A stretch of 64,000 nucleotides of DNA from Apostichopus japonicus (GCF_037975245.1 NC_092569.1:19275501-19339500), one strand, 5' to 3'. Positions 33,145 to 46,441 are shown, numbered from the stretch's first letter. Notes: generated from the letters alone by a model not told the origin. Program-made: numbers and translations.

Positions 33145-34873
33145 TGGAGGAACCAGACATGGTGTAGCGGGCAGTCAAGAAGTTGAGATACACAAAGAGT
33201 GGAAGAGACAAAACTAAAAATTGTCGATTGCTATTGGAAAGGAAGGAAAATATATCCAGCGTGGTAATTTTTCCAAAATTGGTCAGTTTTCTCACAGTGA
33301 TGAAGAAGAAGAATGTTAATGAAGTTTCTTTCAATTTGGTGGTTGTCATAGAGTTATATCAAACCCAGATAATAGTACATTGTTGGTACTGGTGGAGGAA
33401 ATTGACACAGATTTTATATCAAATTTAGAGAAAAAGGCATAAAAAGTTAATTTAACAACTTGCATGGTCATTGTTGATACATTAATTAAAAAGAGAAAGA
33501 AACTGTTGTCGAAAGCCTGAGCAGGTAGTGTACCCCTCTACCTTTCACTTCACACTGAAAGGTAACTTTTTATTTAACAATAAAAGGTACAGAGAAAAGC
33601 TGCTTCAAAAATAATCTGTAATTGTCAAAATGTCTGAAATTCGAATTTAATAGTGGAATGATTCTTGGTTGTTATGATTGAAACTGTAAGTTTGATAACA
33701 GCTGTTCTAAATTCCAGCAAAACAAGAGAGAGATAAAGGAAGCAATTAAATTTAAACTGGAAGTCGTTAGGAGTGGATTGGGAGGGTGTCCATTGTGACT
33801 GAAAGCATATTGCTGCCGGAGCATCCGACCACCTTTTCGTTCTTGGTGGCTAAAATTTCTTTTTTGAAAAAAATATTCTTGTTCGTTGCTAGTACAAGTT
33901 AAACTTGAGTATGACAGAATTTTTTCTTTTAAATAAATCTTGTCTGTTCTTTTGCAATACCTTGAGAAAAAGTTGTGACTTTTCAAAGGATACAAGAGGG
34001 CTTGGTCTTAGCCTATAAAAATGTACTTAGTAGATTTATGGTACAAAAACCCTTACTAGACTAAATTCTGCATAGAAATGTGGCATTACAGGTACTTTAA
34101 TCTTTTCCTGGTACCAATATTCCTTGTAAGACTGCCAGAGCCTTGTTTAGTTTGTGATGCTTTAACAAGATTTAGAACATGAGGTTCAGCCATAGCTACA
34201 CATCCATCGTGGAAGGAAGCATTTCAAGAGTGTCAGAGAAGTGCGTTCAGTGCGTTGTTATTTACAAAGCTCTGCGGTGGCCAGTAATAGCAAATCTAGC
34301 ACTTCTGGGGGTCATTTTTGTATAGTCCCGCTAAGTTGTCATTGTCAATGACCACTTGGCCAATGACTACCAGAGATGGTAGATAAGGGTAGATGGACTC
34401 AATTTCCTTTCATACAAATGAATGGCAACCATCCCCTCTTAGTATACACAAAGCAGCTTTGCTGCATTTCATATTTTAATATGCCAGTAATTTTGTTTTG
34501 AAATCTTTTAAAAGAACAATAATCAAATTTCTTTCCTCTTTTTAATAGTGGTTTGATAATTTCTCAGTGAGCTTCCTTTTTTTCTTTTTTCTTGAAATAT
34601 CAACTTCTAATTTTAAAAAGCACGAAACTGAAAATATAAATGAAAGTTGATATAAACGACCAATGTTTTTTAAGCTAATAATAAGTTTAAAATTGTTTTT
34701 TTTTTTTAAAAAAGCAGCTGAGATTAGAAGGTCTCATTTTAACTGTGAACATCTAGTTTCATTTTTCATACACTAGTTGTTTTGTGAGTTTTTAACCGAG
34801 GTCTAACTATTTCAGGATTTTGTGTTGAAAAGTATGAAAAGAAGATTGACACTTCAGGTTGAAGTTCTCCTTG

Positions 34874-34874
<1 letters not shown>
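33145..34874 (+). other. SLC17A9-like 3' UTR and downstream DNA
   Basis: No coding exon is seen. AATAAA-type hexamers occur near 33581 and 33931; either could end the transcript. Confidence 0.4.

Positions 34875-34969
<95 letters not shown>
34875..34969. repeat. (TA)n microsatellite, about 95 bp
   Basis: Uninterrupted alternating TA; frames through it are meaningless. Confidence 0.97.
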
Positions 34970-34971
<2 letters not shown>

Positions 34972-35545
34972 AAGTGCATTTTTAGGTGACAAATCTGATA
35001 GGTGCTTACTCTGTCGTGAAATTACTTCACTCCAGAAAATATCTTATCCTCAGTCGATGAAGGTTTAGATGAAGGCTTTTTCAAGTTTTTAATTTCTACT
35101 TCTAAATTAAATCTACATATTTTATTAAGTTATGTCCATTATAAAAAAATATGACTTATTCTTTTTACTTGCTTTTATCCAATCTTGCTAGGTCACATGC
35201 CTGTATTAAAATATGTCAAAACCAGTAAGAAAGAACCAAATCCTTGACAGGGATAGTTTAAAGTTGTTTCTTGAATCCAGGGTTCATTGTTCAGTGACAC
35301 AGACCTCCAAGTTTATTGTCAACAGACAGTGGGATATTGTCTGCAAGAAATTGCAGATTTCATATGCTTTCGCCTGCTCACATATGGTAATTTATTTTAA
35401 TCCATCTTGAGGTCAATTATGAACTTTTCACACATTCTCTGCTTATTTTGCCCATTTTAACTTAAACTTTATTAAACCATTAATGTAAGATCTGATTGAA
35501 TACTGTTTTTTTACAGAGGCTCAGAAGTATTATCGAATTATATAT

Positions 35546-35808
35546 CCAGCCAACACAAAACGTTATCATAACATTTTTTAAAGAGCCTCTAAAATATGTT
35601 TTTATATCGTTAAATGTGGTGTTATAAAAACGTCGGCGTAAGGTTATTATGAGATATTAATGTTATATTCATGTTTTAACAATAAAATGTTTTGAAATAA
35701 TAGCCTGAAAACGTTTTCGTGACATATTTATTACACCACAATTAACGTCATCAAAACAAAAGATGAAACGTTTTAATAACACTTTAAAAACGTTTTTGTG
35801 TTTGCTGG
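35546..35808. mobile_element. MITE with CCAGCMAACACAAAACGTT inverted ends (263 bp)
   Basis: The left end CCAGCCAACACAAAACGTT and the reversed right end CCAGCAAACACAAAAACGTT match with one change and one extra A. The interior is AT-rich with repeated AAACGTT words. The flanks would allow a TA target duplication, but this is not clear. Confidence 0.7.
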
Positions 35809-38505
35809 TAGAGTCCCTGGCATGAGACATGCTGATGGAAGGAGGCCCCAACCTACTTGGTCATATCCACTCAAAAGAACCAGTACTCTACCACAACCCC
35901 CAGCCAGCCCCACCCCATCCCCCTCCCACCATCTAAAAACTGTTGTCTTATGCTGATTGATATCGTGAGCACAAAAGAGCACTCAAAATGTGCTAATGTA
36001 ATAAGAGGCTTTTTATTGACACACCTTTAGTGACAACTTTCACTATATTTTAAAAGCTTCCTCTTCCTCCATAGTAACAAAGTGCTAAGCTACCTGATAA
36101 TATCTTTTAAATGAATATCTTTTAAATATATTAAAATGTCAACAAATACTTTGTACTCTCATTTCTTAAGTCATCTTTTTCTATTTGTGTAATTATTTTA
36201 TTGTAGTTTATGAATGAATATTGGGAAATGTTGGAAGTAATGGTTAAGTATTAGTCGATCATTGTATGTGGCCTGATACAATAAGCATGCAAAAACTGTA
36301 AATTATTTATCTCTCAAGTGGGAATTGGGTACGTTCACCCCCCCCCCCCCCAAAAAAAAGGAGAAGAAATAAGCCCCTTTTTGGCCCAGTGGTGTGCAAT
36401 TAACAACTAATTAAAAACATAACTGTGTGATAAACAAATGCAATGACAGCACCATATTGCATCCATGCACCCTTATCCAAACAACAATATCACACCCCTC
36501 TCCAGGGGCGTAAGTCATCCAACAGTTATGTCCCCTCTAAAAAATAACCTGCCTATAAGCCTGTATGTGAATATTTCATCCGGTCACAGCCTAATTTAAA
36601 TTGTTGTTGTAGTGATTATGTTGAGATGCAGACAATTGGCATAATTTTGCTATACTTGCAATTTATAACTAATCCGCATAAGCTACCAATAAACTCAAAA
36701 CTCCAGCAATGATGTTCCTTTTTTATTTTATTTTTATAATTTATTTCGTTGTCCTTCAATAACAACAGCTGGTGCGTCAATAGTACAGAGGTTAGATCAT
36801 GGAGTTGTTAGTGCATACCTTGATGTACGGTAGCCAAGGAGCTCCCATGTGCGTATAAGGTTCCATTGACAGCCCACCAGGAAACTGTGAACCCTGCTTT
36901 ATCCAGAATGGTCTCTGTCCAGGGGTGGCTGCGGTCCCAATTCTTCAGTAGATTTGATTATATCAGACTTTTCACCCCTCTCCATAGTCGACCCTACTGG
37001 TTTTCATCAAAGTACTTACTTCTTCCAATCCTACTTTATGTAGATAATCGTATATTGCTGACTATAGCAACACGTGATTTAAAAAGCAAATTGATGTGAA
37101 CGTGTGGGTATCACCTGAGTTTACGTTAGCAATAATGGTGGTAAGTGATATGACATGGCCTTAGTCAATTGTATGAAAATTTTCAGACTGTTTCAGTTAA
37201 AGTATGGTTCAGAGAGGTAAATCTATTATTGACATGTTAAAAGCAGGTTCTTTTTCCAACTAGCTGCTTAGTAGAGAAGGATATAGGAGGAGGGGAAGTG
37301 GGGTGGGGAGGGGTGGGGTGAGACAGACTTCCGTTGGCGGGCATTGTAAATCTGGTTGCTAGGCTATATCCTATGTAGTACTTTGCTAAGATATGCAGGC
37401 TCCCGTTTATAAATACGTAACCAAAAGCAGATTGTAATATTTCGATGTAGGCCTACTACGTACTAAACGGCTATGTTCAACGTGTTTACGTTTAATGTTG
37501 ACATCCAATTTTGTCGAAGTTAGCTATCTACTGAATTTCGGCCATGTCATATGTCAGACGTACCCGTACTTGCTGTAGCAATTGTCCAAAATAAATATTT
37601 TGCAGCTAAGCCTCGCCGAAGTGTTTGACTTGATTTAAGGCTCTGCCACCTCGGAATCGTGAAACAATGAACAGTTCTGAATGCAAATACACAGAGCTTA
37701 ATAAAATGAATCATTATCACCAACTACGGATAAAACAATGACAGTTGTTATCAGAAGCCTTTTGTTTGTTCCTGTCCGTCGTATGTCATATTGTTTGATT
37801 TTAACTTAAATGTTATCTGCGGTTCGCAACTGATTGGCATATTCACACCGCAGTCTTGAGTGCACCAATGGTTGAATGATATAGCCTAGTGATAACTGCG
37901 GGATCTTTAACAATAGCTACTTATAAATCTTCATATAGAACGAGCTGTGTTACACTGCACTGACAGAACCTATAGCAAATAGTCCTACATATCAAATCCC
38001 ATGCAGTCAAATATCCACTGGCGACCACAGGGGAGTTGTCTCACTAATTGAAAATGTTTCAGTTTCCGGGGGATATCCCTCACCCCCACGGACCCACTAG
38101 GTGTATACAAATATTCCAATGTGTTGTTTGCTTTACTGTATCGCTATCAGGATGGTGTGTCCCTATCTAACGTAGTCGGAGGGGGGGGGGGGATGGGGTG
38201 GGGGAGGGATTTGACATCATGTGCACGTCAGTGATGAGTCGATTGGCTGGGATACCATCCTCTTAGCCCATCGTCCGGTCAGCAGCTTTTTACAAAAAAA
38301 AAGACTTTATCCCTTTACAACCCGTCCCAACTCCAGCAAATCTACCTGGTCTATGCTGCGACCGTGTAAAAACCTCGTCCCTATCAAAGCGCACACGAAC
38401 ACGCGTACGTTAGCTCCTCGTTTTCTGATGTTAAATATTAGGTCAAACCGCATTTGTACTTCGCAACAGTTCATGGTACCGTTTCTTATATGTTATATAA
38501 TATGA
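35809..38505. other. Intergenic, no gene recognised
   Basis: Contains a poly-C run about 36339-36352 and G-rich tracts near 37280-37320 and 38178-38210. Open frames lack similarity. Confidence 0.4.
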
Positions 38506-38555
38506 TAATATATATATATATATTTATATATATTAATATATATATATATATATAT
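38506..38555. repeat. Imperfect (TA)n microsatellite
   Basis: TA alternation interrupted by TTTATA and TTAA. Confidence 0.9.
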
Positions 38556-39729
38556 TGGATGATATTCGGTCAAGTTGGACATGCATGGGGTGAAGTGACA
38601 TGCCCTCACATCAACCTTGCCATCATGCTGGGCATAGCTAATTATAGCGCAATTCTTGCACGAAATGACCCTGGTGACTTATGTTAAATCTTAAAACCTT
38701 CGAAATCAACTTTGTTTTAATCAAGCTGGGCACATCAAAATATTTTTAGTTTATTCCAGATGGGTGTTATAGTTTAACGTCACAATGCATCTACAAATAT
38801 TCGTATGTCGACTCAATACATGATTGTTGTGTTTGTTTAGTTAGAATACTTAAATACGTTAGTTTATCATTGTTTGAATGACAACGAAACCTTCCTGTAA
38901 TAGCTCAGGAATGCTAATCTTATCCAGATGGCAGGAAGGAGAGCTGGAATTGGAATATTTAAGGTTTAGTTTTTTCCTTGTTTTCCCTCGAAATTTTTGT
39001 TATTCTGTCAGGACTCTTCTCAGAGACAGGTTAGCATTTATCCAACGAAATCTTGCAATGTTGTGACATATGGTGTATACATATTATGTAAGATGTGAAG
39101 AAGTAATATATATATATATATCATGTATATATGGTTGTGTAGTTAGATGGAATTGATGTAATTGATGTACTTGGCTGAAAGCCCAGTCAATCTTTCCTCA
39201 TTTTCCACGCACAATTTGCAGATTTGTCGAAAAATGTCAATGCCGGTGTCAAACTCACAATTTTGTGGTATGACTCCCAGGACGGCAAGTCGAGCAACTT
39301 ACATGCAGTCCGACGCGGCGGATAGCTTCATTCGCCTATAGTATGTCCGGGGACATTTTGGGGCATCTTTCCTACAGGCCTATATCTGAGGCCCTGGGGT
39401 CATTCCTTGACTGACTTGGTGCAATATAATGTGCCCATTTCGAAGTAAATGTATTCACAGATTGTTAGTTGCCATGGGTTTGAACAAATGAGGGGTATTC
39501 TAACCTGAAATATAGAGCAAAATGGGGCTGGGGTTTCCAGTTCGCCGCATCATTTGTCAACTTGCACTGGGTTCTAATGTTGATGTCAATTGGAATCACT
39601 AATAACAGAAATAATCCACCAAAAATTAAGGCCGCATGATTTTTATTGCAGATTTCCTGAGTGACGAATTTGTAATTTTCTCCCGAAATCACGCAACTTG
39701 ATGGCTGCTATCCAGCCTGCAGCTGGCAA

Positions 39730-40071
39730 GTGCCAACTCCAGCGATCTGGCAGGTATTGAAATTTGAAATTTTCTTGGTATACGCTGCGCGCCAACCGAT
39801 GGTGGCGCTCCGCTTAGATAGTACTTGCGGCCGGAATACTCGAATCGATTACGTCCCCCCCCCCCCCCACACGTTTCAAATCGGATTGACGCCCCTGCTT
39901 ACAAGGCTTGGGAAGTGTCATTTCCGACAATCTAGGAGGCCTTTTAGCTAAAAAATTTGGTACGCCGCCAAACCATGGTGGCGCTCCGCTTAGATAGTAA
40001 CAAGACGCCCTCCCAGGAAATGGTCAAGCCCCCCAGCGCCCCCCACTGAAAAAAATCCTGGCTGCGCCACT
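39730..40071 (-). mobile_element. hAT-like remnants, probably nested
   Basis: On the minus strand CAGTGGCGCAGCCAGG starts at 40071, and a second hAT-type end CAGGGGCGTCAATCCG starts near 39897. Both downstream parts carry TATCTAAGCGGAGCGCCACC, also found in the element at 15897-16330. Opposite ends and duplications were not found, so the limits are approximate; the inner element probably runs further left. Confidence 0.6.
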
Positions 40072-40624
40072 GTTGGATGCTTTTAAAGAGAGAAGATATA
40101 TCTTCTTCTTTTTTTGCGACTACTCTGATATTCCAGGAAGAGGAGGGGCAAGTGGCTCCCTTGCCCCCCCCACCCCCCTCCCCCTGTGGATGGCCACGAA
40201 CGGGAGTTGGTCCATCAACTTAGGGATAAGTTTAACAGCCAGTTGATTGCTCGTCGTATCATTTTGCATACGGAATAGCAGTAATATTACGACAGCATAT
40301 TCTTGTGCATTGATGCCAAACGTTCTATGAACGTTATTAAAAACCACCAAGTATTAGTTTAGCCGATACAAGATCAAATGTTGGCGTCCAGGTCATTTTT
40401 CTATTGTAGTATTAATCATAGGCGTAGGCGTCGGGGACGAGTGGGGCTGCACCTCCCTCCCTCCCCCCCCCCCACCCCTAACATGATATTTCCGTGAAAA
40501 TTCGGGCAACATGCTGATATTGTTTCGGGCACTGCAAAAAAAGAAAAGAAAAAGAAAATAACTGCAATTATCTTGTTTGATGAGAGTTAGTTGTTCCGTA
40601 GAAAACTCAACCTCAGGTTATAAC

Positions 40625-40650
40625 CGTCAGTCTAATATATTAGACTGACG
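40625..40650. repeat. Perfect 26-bp palindrome
   Basis: CGTCAGTCTAATA followed directly by its reverse complement. Confidence 0.95.
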
Positions 40651-41229
40651 TTCTAAGCTTACCCGACTAGTCTGCCATTGATGTTGCGGAGTTATGACAC
40701 ATAAATACTACCAAAGAAACGCATATCAGACATGTCGGGTGTGCATACGTCCACCCCTCCTTTTGTTTTAAACGCAATATATACTACACACACACGCACA
40801 CACAAAGTAGTGAAGTTATTAGCACAACCTTATAGGTGTAAACCTAGCCAATAATACCTGATGTATGGCTAAAATAAGCCTCATAATGCACTACCGTATT
40901 TCGTGTCAGAAATGTTCTATTTGGGAAGGGGAAAGGGAAGGGGAGGGGGGGGAGTGGTTGTACCCCATCCAATTGCACAGGAGTCGTCTTCAACGACCCC
41001 AGGACCAAAAGCCTCACTCATTTTTTTAAAGTCCTCGATCCGCCCTGCTACCGGTATTAACACCGTATAATATGCCATGGCTGTATCTAGTACCGTATAT
41101 AAAGAGGTACTCGTGGTTCCATCTGGAATTAGCATAATTTCTTCAAAACCTTTACTTTTGTCGGGAGAGTAATTCTTCCAAGAAAATAATGGAATGAGGG
41201 TAGGTATATATACCCTTTGAATAGTGTGT

Positions 41230-42190
41230 TATGGTTATTGTGTATAGTGACGCCAATGATAAGGACAAAATCAATGAAGGTTGCACACGATCAGATGTTC
41301 TTCAACAGCGACCTTTGTCAACACGTGTAAATAACGGGATATCTTGTAAAGTGAAGGTACTGCGAAGCTCAATATATGCAAGACACGGATATGCGCCTAG
41401 TGTGCCATAAGTAATGAAATCAACATTTGTCGAACTAAAAGCTCAGTGGTTAACGCCGGTGCCTTCCAATCATAAGGTCCCCGGTTCGAGTCACTCCAAG
41501 ATTAATGTATATCGTCCAGTTACAGAGTTGTTGACAATTGACAATTCATAATCATGGACGTTAAATATGAATGTAAGAGACTGACTTTGGTCATCTTGCG
41601 ACTTTGTTAAGCCAATGAGGCTTCTTCGCGAGTTCCTGCTTGCATGCAGGAGGATCTAAAATACATACTTACAAATTGACATATATCAGTTTCTCGTGCT
41701 CTGATTGGATGAAATCGACGCCCATAGAGTGCCATAAGTCTTGAAATCGACATAAATTGGCATATGTTGGTTTCTCGTACTCTCGCAGGCTCTGATTGGT
41801 AAAAATTTCGAAATAATTCGAATTAATTTGACACGCACACGTATGTCCTCAAGCTTTGACCTTTGACGCATTATGTAGGGAGGCATTTTGCTCAAAATCC
41901 ACTATAGGGGCGAACACAAATTTTCTCAAACAGAAACCTTTGACAACACGTAGATAAGTATGGAGTATCTTAGTAAAGGCACTGTGGAACTCAGTGTACC
42001 TAGATAAGTAGGCGAATGTGCTCAAGCAGTGACCTTTGGCATCACGTATACAATACAGGTAGCCTACCGTATATTATTGAAGTCAAGGAACACGGAAGCC
42101 CATGATATGTACCATGGAATTAAACGAACGTGCGTATTGCAATGACCTTTGACACCACGCATGTATATGTTAGGGGATCTTGTACTGACC
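41230..42190. repeat. Degenerate repeats with TGACCTTTG-CACGTA core
   Basis: Words like TCAA(n)GACCTTTGACAACACGTA recur at about 41305, 41852, 41926, 42021 and 42136. GATAAGTA/ATCTT and AAGGYACTG blocks also recur. Spacing is irregular and a SINE interrupts the series. Confidence 0.55.
41430..41672 (+). mobile_element. tRNA-derived SINE
   Basis: Box A-like AGCTCAGTGGTTAACGCC at 41440, a hairpin CCTT...AAGG in anticodon-arm position, and box B CCGGTTCGAGTC at 41481. A non-tRNA body follows and ends ATCTAAAATACATACTTAC. The sequence at its edges belongs to the repeated region 41230-42190. Confidence 0.7.
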
Positions 42191-45100
42191 ATAGGACACA
42201 TAGGCTATTGGTGAAACGGGACTTTTTGAGACGATGAAACACCATCAATGATTCCAATGAAAAATTGAACAGCCTCTTTAATGAAATCTAGTTTATAGAC
42301 TGACCTACCGAGACAGAGATAGTACAGTTTGTAAACATTTAACTTCTAAGGTCAATTGTTGAATAACAGATAAGAAAAGGCGTAAATACTAAACAGCATA
42401 AACAAAAATAATGATAACGTAGTAAGGGAATAAATGAGTATAAACAACCCAAACTGGCCTTTGAATCGTCCGTGAGATATACATATCACGTTCCTATCAG
42501 TGTGGTTCAAATGACGGGTATATGAGTGATCAACTCTGCACGTGTAGATCTTCAGTGTGACCACCATTACTACCCAAGGGTAACCCCAATACAAACAACA
42601 CGAACAGAGGGCTGTTGTTAGTGTAGTGCGCATGCGCGCTACAGTAGTCAAGGCATCACATGCCAACTGAACGATACCTCCATGACTGGTCGTTGAAACT
42701 TAAAGTTTCATATAGTCCCTGTACTTTTGCAGTTTCAGAGGCTAGCTGCGTAGGTAAATTATTCTGAGCCTCATGTGAGCGCCCTCACTTTGTAGGTACC
42801 TACATTACTATACTCTCTGGTGTGCTGTCCGCCCAAAAAATTACGCCATGAACAACCGAAAAGTTCTCCCTAATACTGCAAGCACTCGACGCACACTACA
42901 ATACTGCGTATTTGCCGGAAAATATTGTTGTCTCTAGGATTGCCTTTGCCTACAAGCTGGCCGTATTATATACACACATTTGTTAAAGGACTTAAACCAC
43001 AAAATTAATTTTGACATGTTGGAGACCATTAAATACACTGCTACCAGTCCAGGTTGTAATTCAATACCACTTATAGTTTTTGAGAAATTAATCCTTTAAA
43101 AAATCTGAAATTCATAAATGTAGGTGACTGGATTACTTACTCTGACACCACACAGCCCTTTGGGTCAGTTTCTCAGATGCAACACAAAGCTCAATGGGAA
43201 AACAACACTAAGTTTACGGCCAAAAATAACATGGTCTACATTGTATTATCAATTCTAATAACTCATAACTTTTCTTTTAATTTCATTTTTAATAACAGAG
43301 CATTGTTGCATTGTGCACTGTTCTTGAAAAACAGCACTAAATGTCTTATGTTTTATCAAATTGTACCTTTAGTTTTGTTGCATGTGAGGAACTGACGTAA
43401 TGATCAGTGTGTTGGACGGCTACTACATGTATATAGTTCAGTCACTTTACTTGGTAAACCTCAGTTGCTTATAGGGTCATTCGATCCTTAAAAACTAAAC
43501 TTAAAACACAGCCTATAGTCATTCTCTTACACTATGCTGCCTCATGTCATAAAGCACTGAACTTAGTTTAGATCACAATAGCCAAAACAAATAGATTCAT
43601 GCAACAACAACAACAACAACAATGAAAAAAAAAGAAGAAAGAACAATCCCACCAAATATTAGAAGCCCCTTCGTCGATCTAAAGTTACAATGCGACTGGA
43701 CTACTTAAGTCTACACGTACACACTCACTACAATGGTCCATTAGAAGCCAAATCAAATCATTAAAGAACCATATACAGGTTAATGGGGTCAAGTTATTTA
43801 TTTACAATGGACTTCAAATGTCTCATATAGCCTAATTGAAGTTAAAAGTTTAGATAGTATAATATGAATATAAAGCTAACATCATATAGGGTCTCATTAT
43901 ACCTTATTATAACTTATAAAACAATCGTTTTACATAATAAGTTACAGCGCCTTGTTTCTTACAAGCATGGTGTCATCCATCGTTCATAGTGTATAACGAT
44001 AGTGTATAACCGCAGTGAGCCTATAGCTATCTTTGACATATACCTCGATCCCTGGTATAATATGGAGGTGTACATCCCCAATATTATTCCTCCATTTAAA
44101 ACTTGAAAAATACACTTAAGCCTTAAGGTACATATAGGAAATTATATTTCAAGCGCATGTCCCACATACATACAACGGCCTTTGTGAATAATTAAATCAT
44201 ACCTCACTATAGGCCTATAGACATATGTAGCTGGATTTTGTTTATTTAGTATATTTCGAACATAGGCTATATAGGTGTGGCATAGCATGAAGGTACCTCC
44301 ATGGGCATAGGCATATCTAAACACTTTTATCATGTTGTCCAATCTTGGGATGGTACGCTCAGAGGGGGGGGGGGGGGGTGCTCTTGTTCCAGTAACGTTT
44401 GTCTCAACTAATTACGAGAAACAGTAGCATGAGGCCAAATAAGTCACACCATAGGTACAAGGTAATCTCTACCACAGCGTAAGCCTAGTACCATTTAAAC
44501 TATGATTCGTGTCCAAGAACTTTCTACGGAGGCCGGTACACATAATGCATTCCACCATGTATATGTACACTCCTCATTGACCCGCCCATCCACCCACCTG
44601 TCATCCCCACCCCGCCTGTAATTGCATCGACCCCAACCAATTTCCACACACACACACAGACACACATACATACGCGCACACACAATATAGCGTACCCTCC
44701 GCGAAAATGTCCATGGCTTCGTATCTACATTGCTCAGGGTCGTTCACAATGCTGTTACACCCACGAGGATCCTGTTTATTCTCCTATTTCACAATGTTGA
44801 ATGTCGTTGCTAAAATCACCTCACGTGCAAATACACTGTTTACTACGATTGCGCATGGAGATACAATGGGTTGTGCAATCATTTGCGGTTTCATTTTCAC
44901 CTATGATTCATCATTATGTAGACCAGATTGAACTAGCTTACTTTATTTCCTTCTTGAGGAATTGTCCTACCCAGGTTTTAAAAATGTAGATAACGAGCGC
45001 AAGTTCTATGAATTTATAACCAAGTATTGACAGACCCTCCTTCTTTGTGCACGCCAGTATATGACCTTGTACTTGCTTAGGCAACAAAAACGAACCATAT

Positions 45101-45540
45101 ACCACATAGCTTACGATGACAGGATAGGAGATCACAAAGTAAACTTCGATATTATTTTATTAAAGCTTGAGTCAACAATGCCAGTCAAGATGCGTTGCTA
45201 GGTCAACGAGCTAGATTGCTTTGATTGGATGATCTCGTGACTACCGTGTTATTCGCTTCTTTAAGCCACGCCCATATTTAAACCCCACGTCGTGCTCATT
45301 TGTTTACAATGGGAACTTTACGTACGGACAAACAATGTCTACGGTGTACAATAAACCCTTTAGTTGCAGACTTTTGAGCTTCATATTTGCCGAATAAATG
45401 CACCAAAAACCGTTTTAAGCAACTTGTAGTATATAACATTAATTGAATAGCGCGTGTTTAGCATTTTAAACGAATTTTGGTGGTATGAAACAGCACCATA
45501 CATGTTATGTTTTAACAAAGCGGCTGTCTCTACCGAGAGA
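42191..45540. other. Intergenic region upstream of SLC16-like gene
   Basis: Apart from the 43164-43396 element, a (CAA)n run near 43602 and a poly-G run near 44368, nothing is recognised. Confidence 0.4.
43164..43396. mobile_element. Short element with GTCAG inverted ends (233 bp)
   Basis: The left end GTCAGTTTCTCAGATGCAAC and the reversed right end GTCAGTTCCTCACATGCAAC match at 18 of 20 bases. A related single end, GTTGCATCTGAGGAACTGAC, occurs at 32515-32534. No clear target duplication. Confidence 0.6.
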
Positions 45541-45550
45541 AAACACGATA

Positions 45551-45626
45551 CACGCCCCTTGCTAACAAGTGACGTCACAGCATTGTTGAAGATCAGCTGC
45601 GAATCAGCTGGTCGATATTGCGCAAT
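45551..45626 (+). promoter_or_regulatory. Candidate promoter/enhancer motif cluster of SLC16-like gene
   Basis: Within 76 bp lie CACGCCCC (Sp/KLF type), a full CRE inside GTGACGTCAC (45569-45578), two CAGCTG E-boxes (45594, 45605) and the full C/EBP palindrome ATTGCGCAAT (45617-45626). The ATG is about 640 bp downstream. A TATA-like TATTTAAA lies farther up near 45272. Function is inferred from motif density alone. Confidence 0.4.
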
Positions 45627-46263
45627 CACACAGACCGGGCTTTGTTGAAACTTGTTAGTTTGACGGCCTTTTATATGTTACTATGCCGGGATAGTTTAGG
45701 TTCTTAATAGAGACTCCTTAAGTCAGTTGAGTGACAAAGAGCTACGACCTATCGTCGACCTATACACAAAAGTAAAATTATAGATGTGGAGTTCAGGCTA
45801 GTTTGTTAGAAGAAATCGACTCGTTCGGAAGAGTTAAGGCCTACTGGAAATGCATTTTAGACATCAACTTGACAGCAAAGCACGCGCTTTTGCGGCTGAA
45901 TTTGAGCGACGTTGTCGCTGTCGATGGACCGAGAGGTAACAGAAATGTTCGCATTTCTCTTCGAGGATTGAAACAAAAAATGCCTCACTTTTGAAGAAGA
46001 AGAAGAACATGATAGAAATATCAAACGACGAATTAGGTTTTCAGCCGAAAGATTCCAGTCGCCTCTAGAAAGGAAAACATCTTCGTGGTGCAGTACAGTT
46101 GCAAGCATTAGTGAACCCCCGAGAGGAAAATAAAATATTTTCTTAGTCTGTTTTAGTCTGAGACAGACAGACAGATTAACAGATAGAAGAACAGAGGCAC
46201 TGACGACATACAATAAATAAGAGAGAAAATTCGCAAAATTTGAAGCGATAATATTTGACCGTT

Positions 46264-46441
46264 ATGGCGCCTTCTATCTTCAAGATGGAATCGATTAAGA
46301 ATTTTCTCCACCAGAACTGGGGCTGGGTCGTCGTCTTTTGTTCCTTTTGGAATTTCGTCACAACTTTTGGTCTTTTGTATTCATATGGTCTCATCTTCGT
46401 TGCTCTACAGGCTGACTTTAACAGCAGTACCACACTAACAT
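46264..46441 (+). CDS. SLC16-like exon 1 (TM1)
   Basis: The first ATG of the frame, followed 24 nt later by another (Met8). It encodes NFLHQNWGWVVVFCSFWNF and FGLLYSYGLIFVALQADF, and ends ACAT|GTAAGT in phase 1. The 5' UTR precedes it, with no in-frame extension after the stop upstream. Confidence 0.87.

Noticed and set aside
34807-34992. Frame with Ile-Tyr repeats
   Set aside because: Translation of a (TA)n microsatellite.
36866-38505. Frames of 77-94 codons as possible genes
   Set aside because: No motif, hydrophobic pattern, conserved splice context or repeat similarity supports coding.
45803-45994. 63-codon frame upstream of the SLC16-like ATG
   Set aside because: Probably 5' UTR or promoter DNA; no family similarity and it ends before the transporter start.
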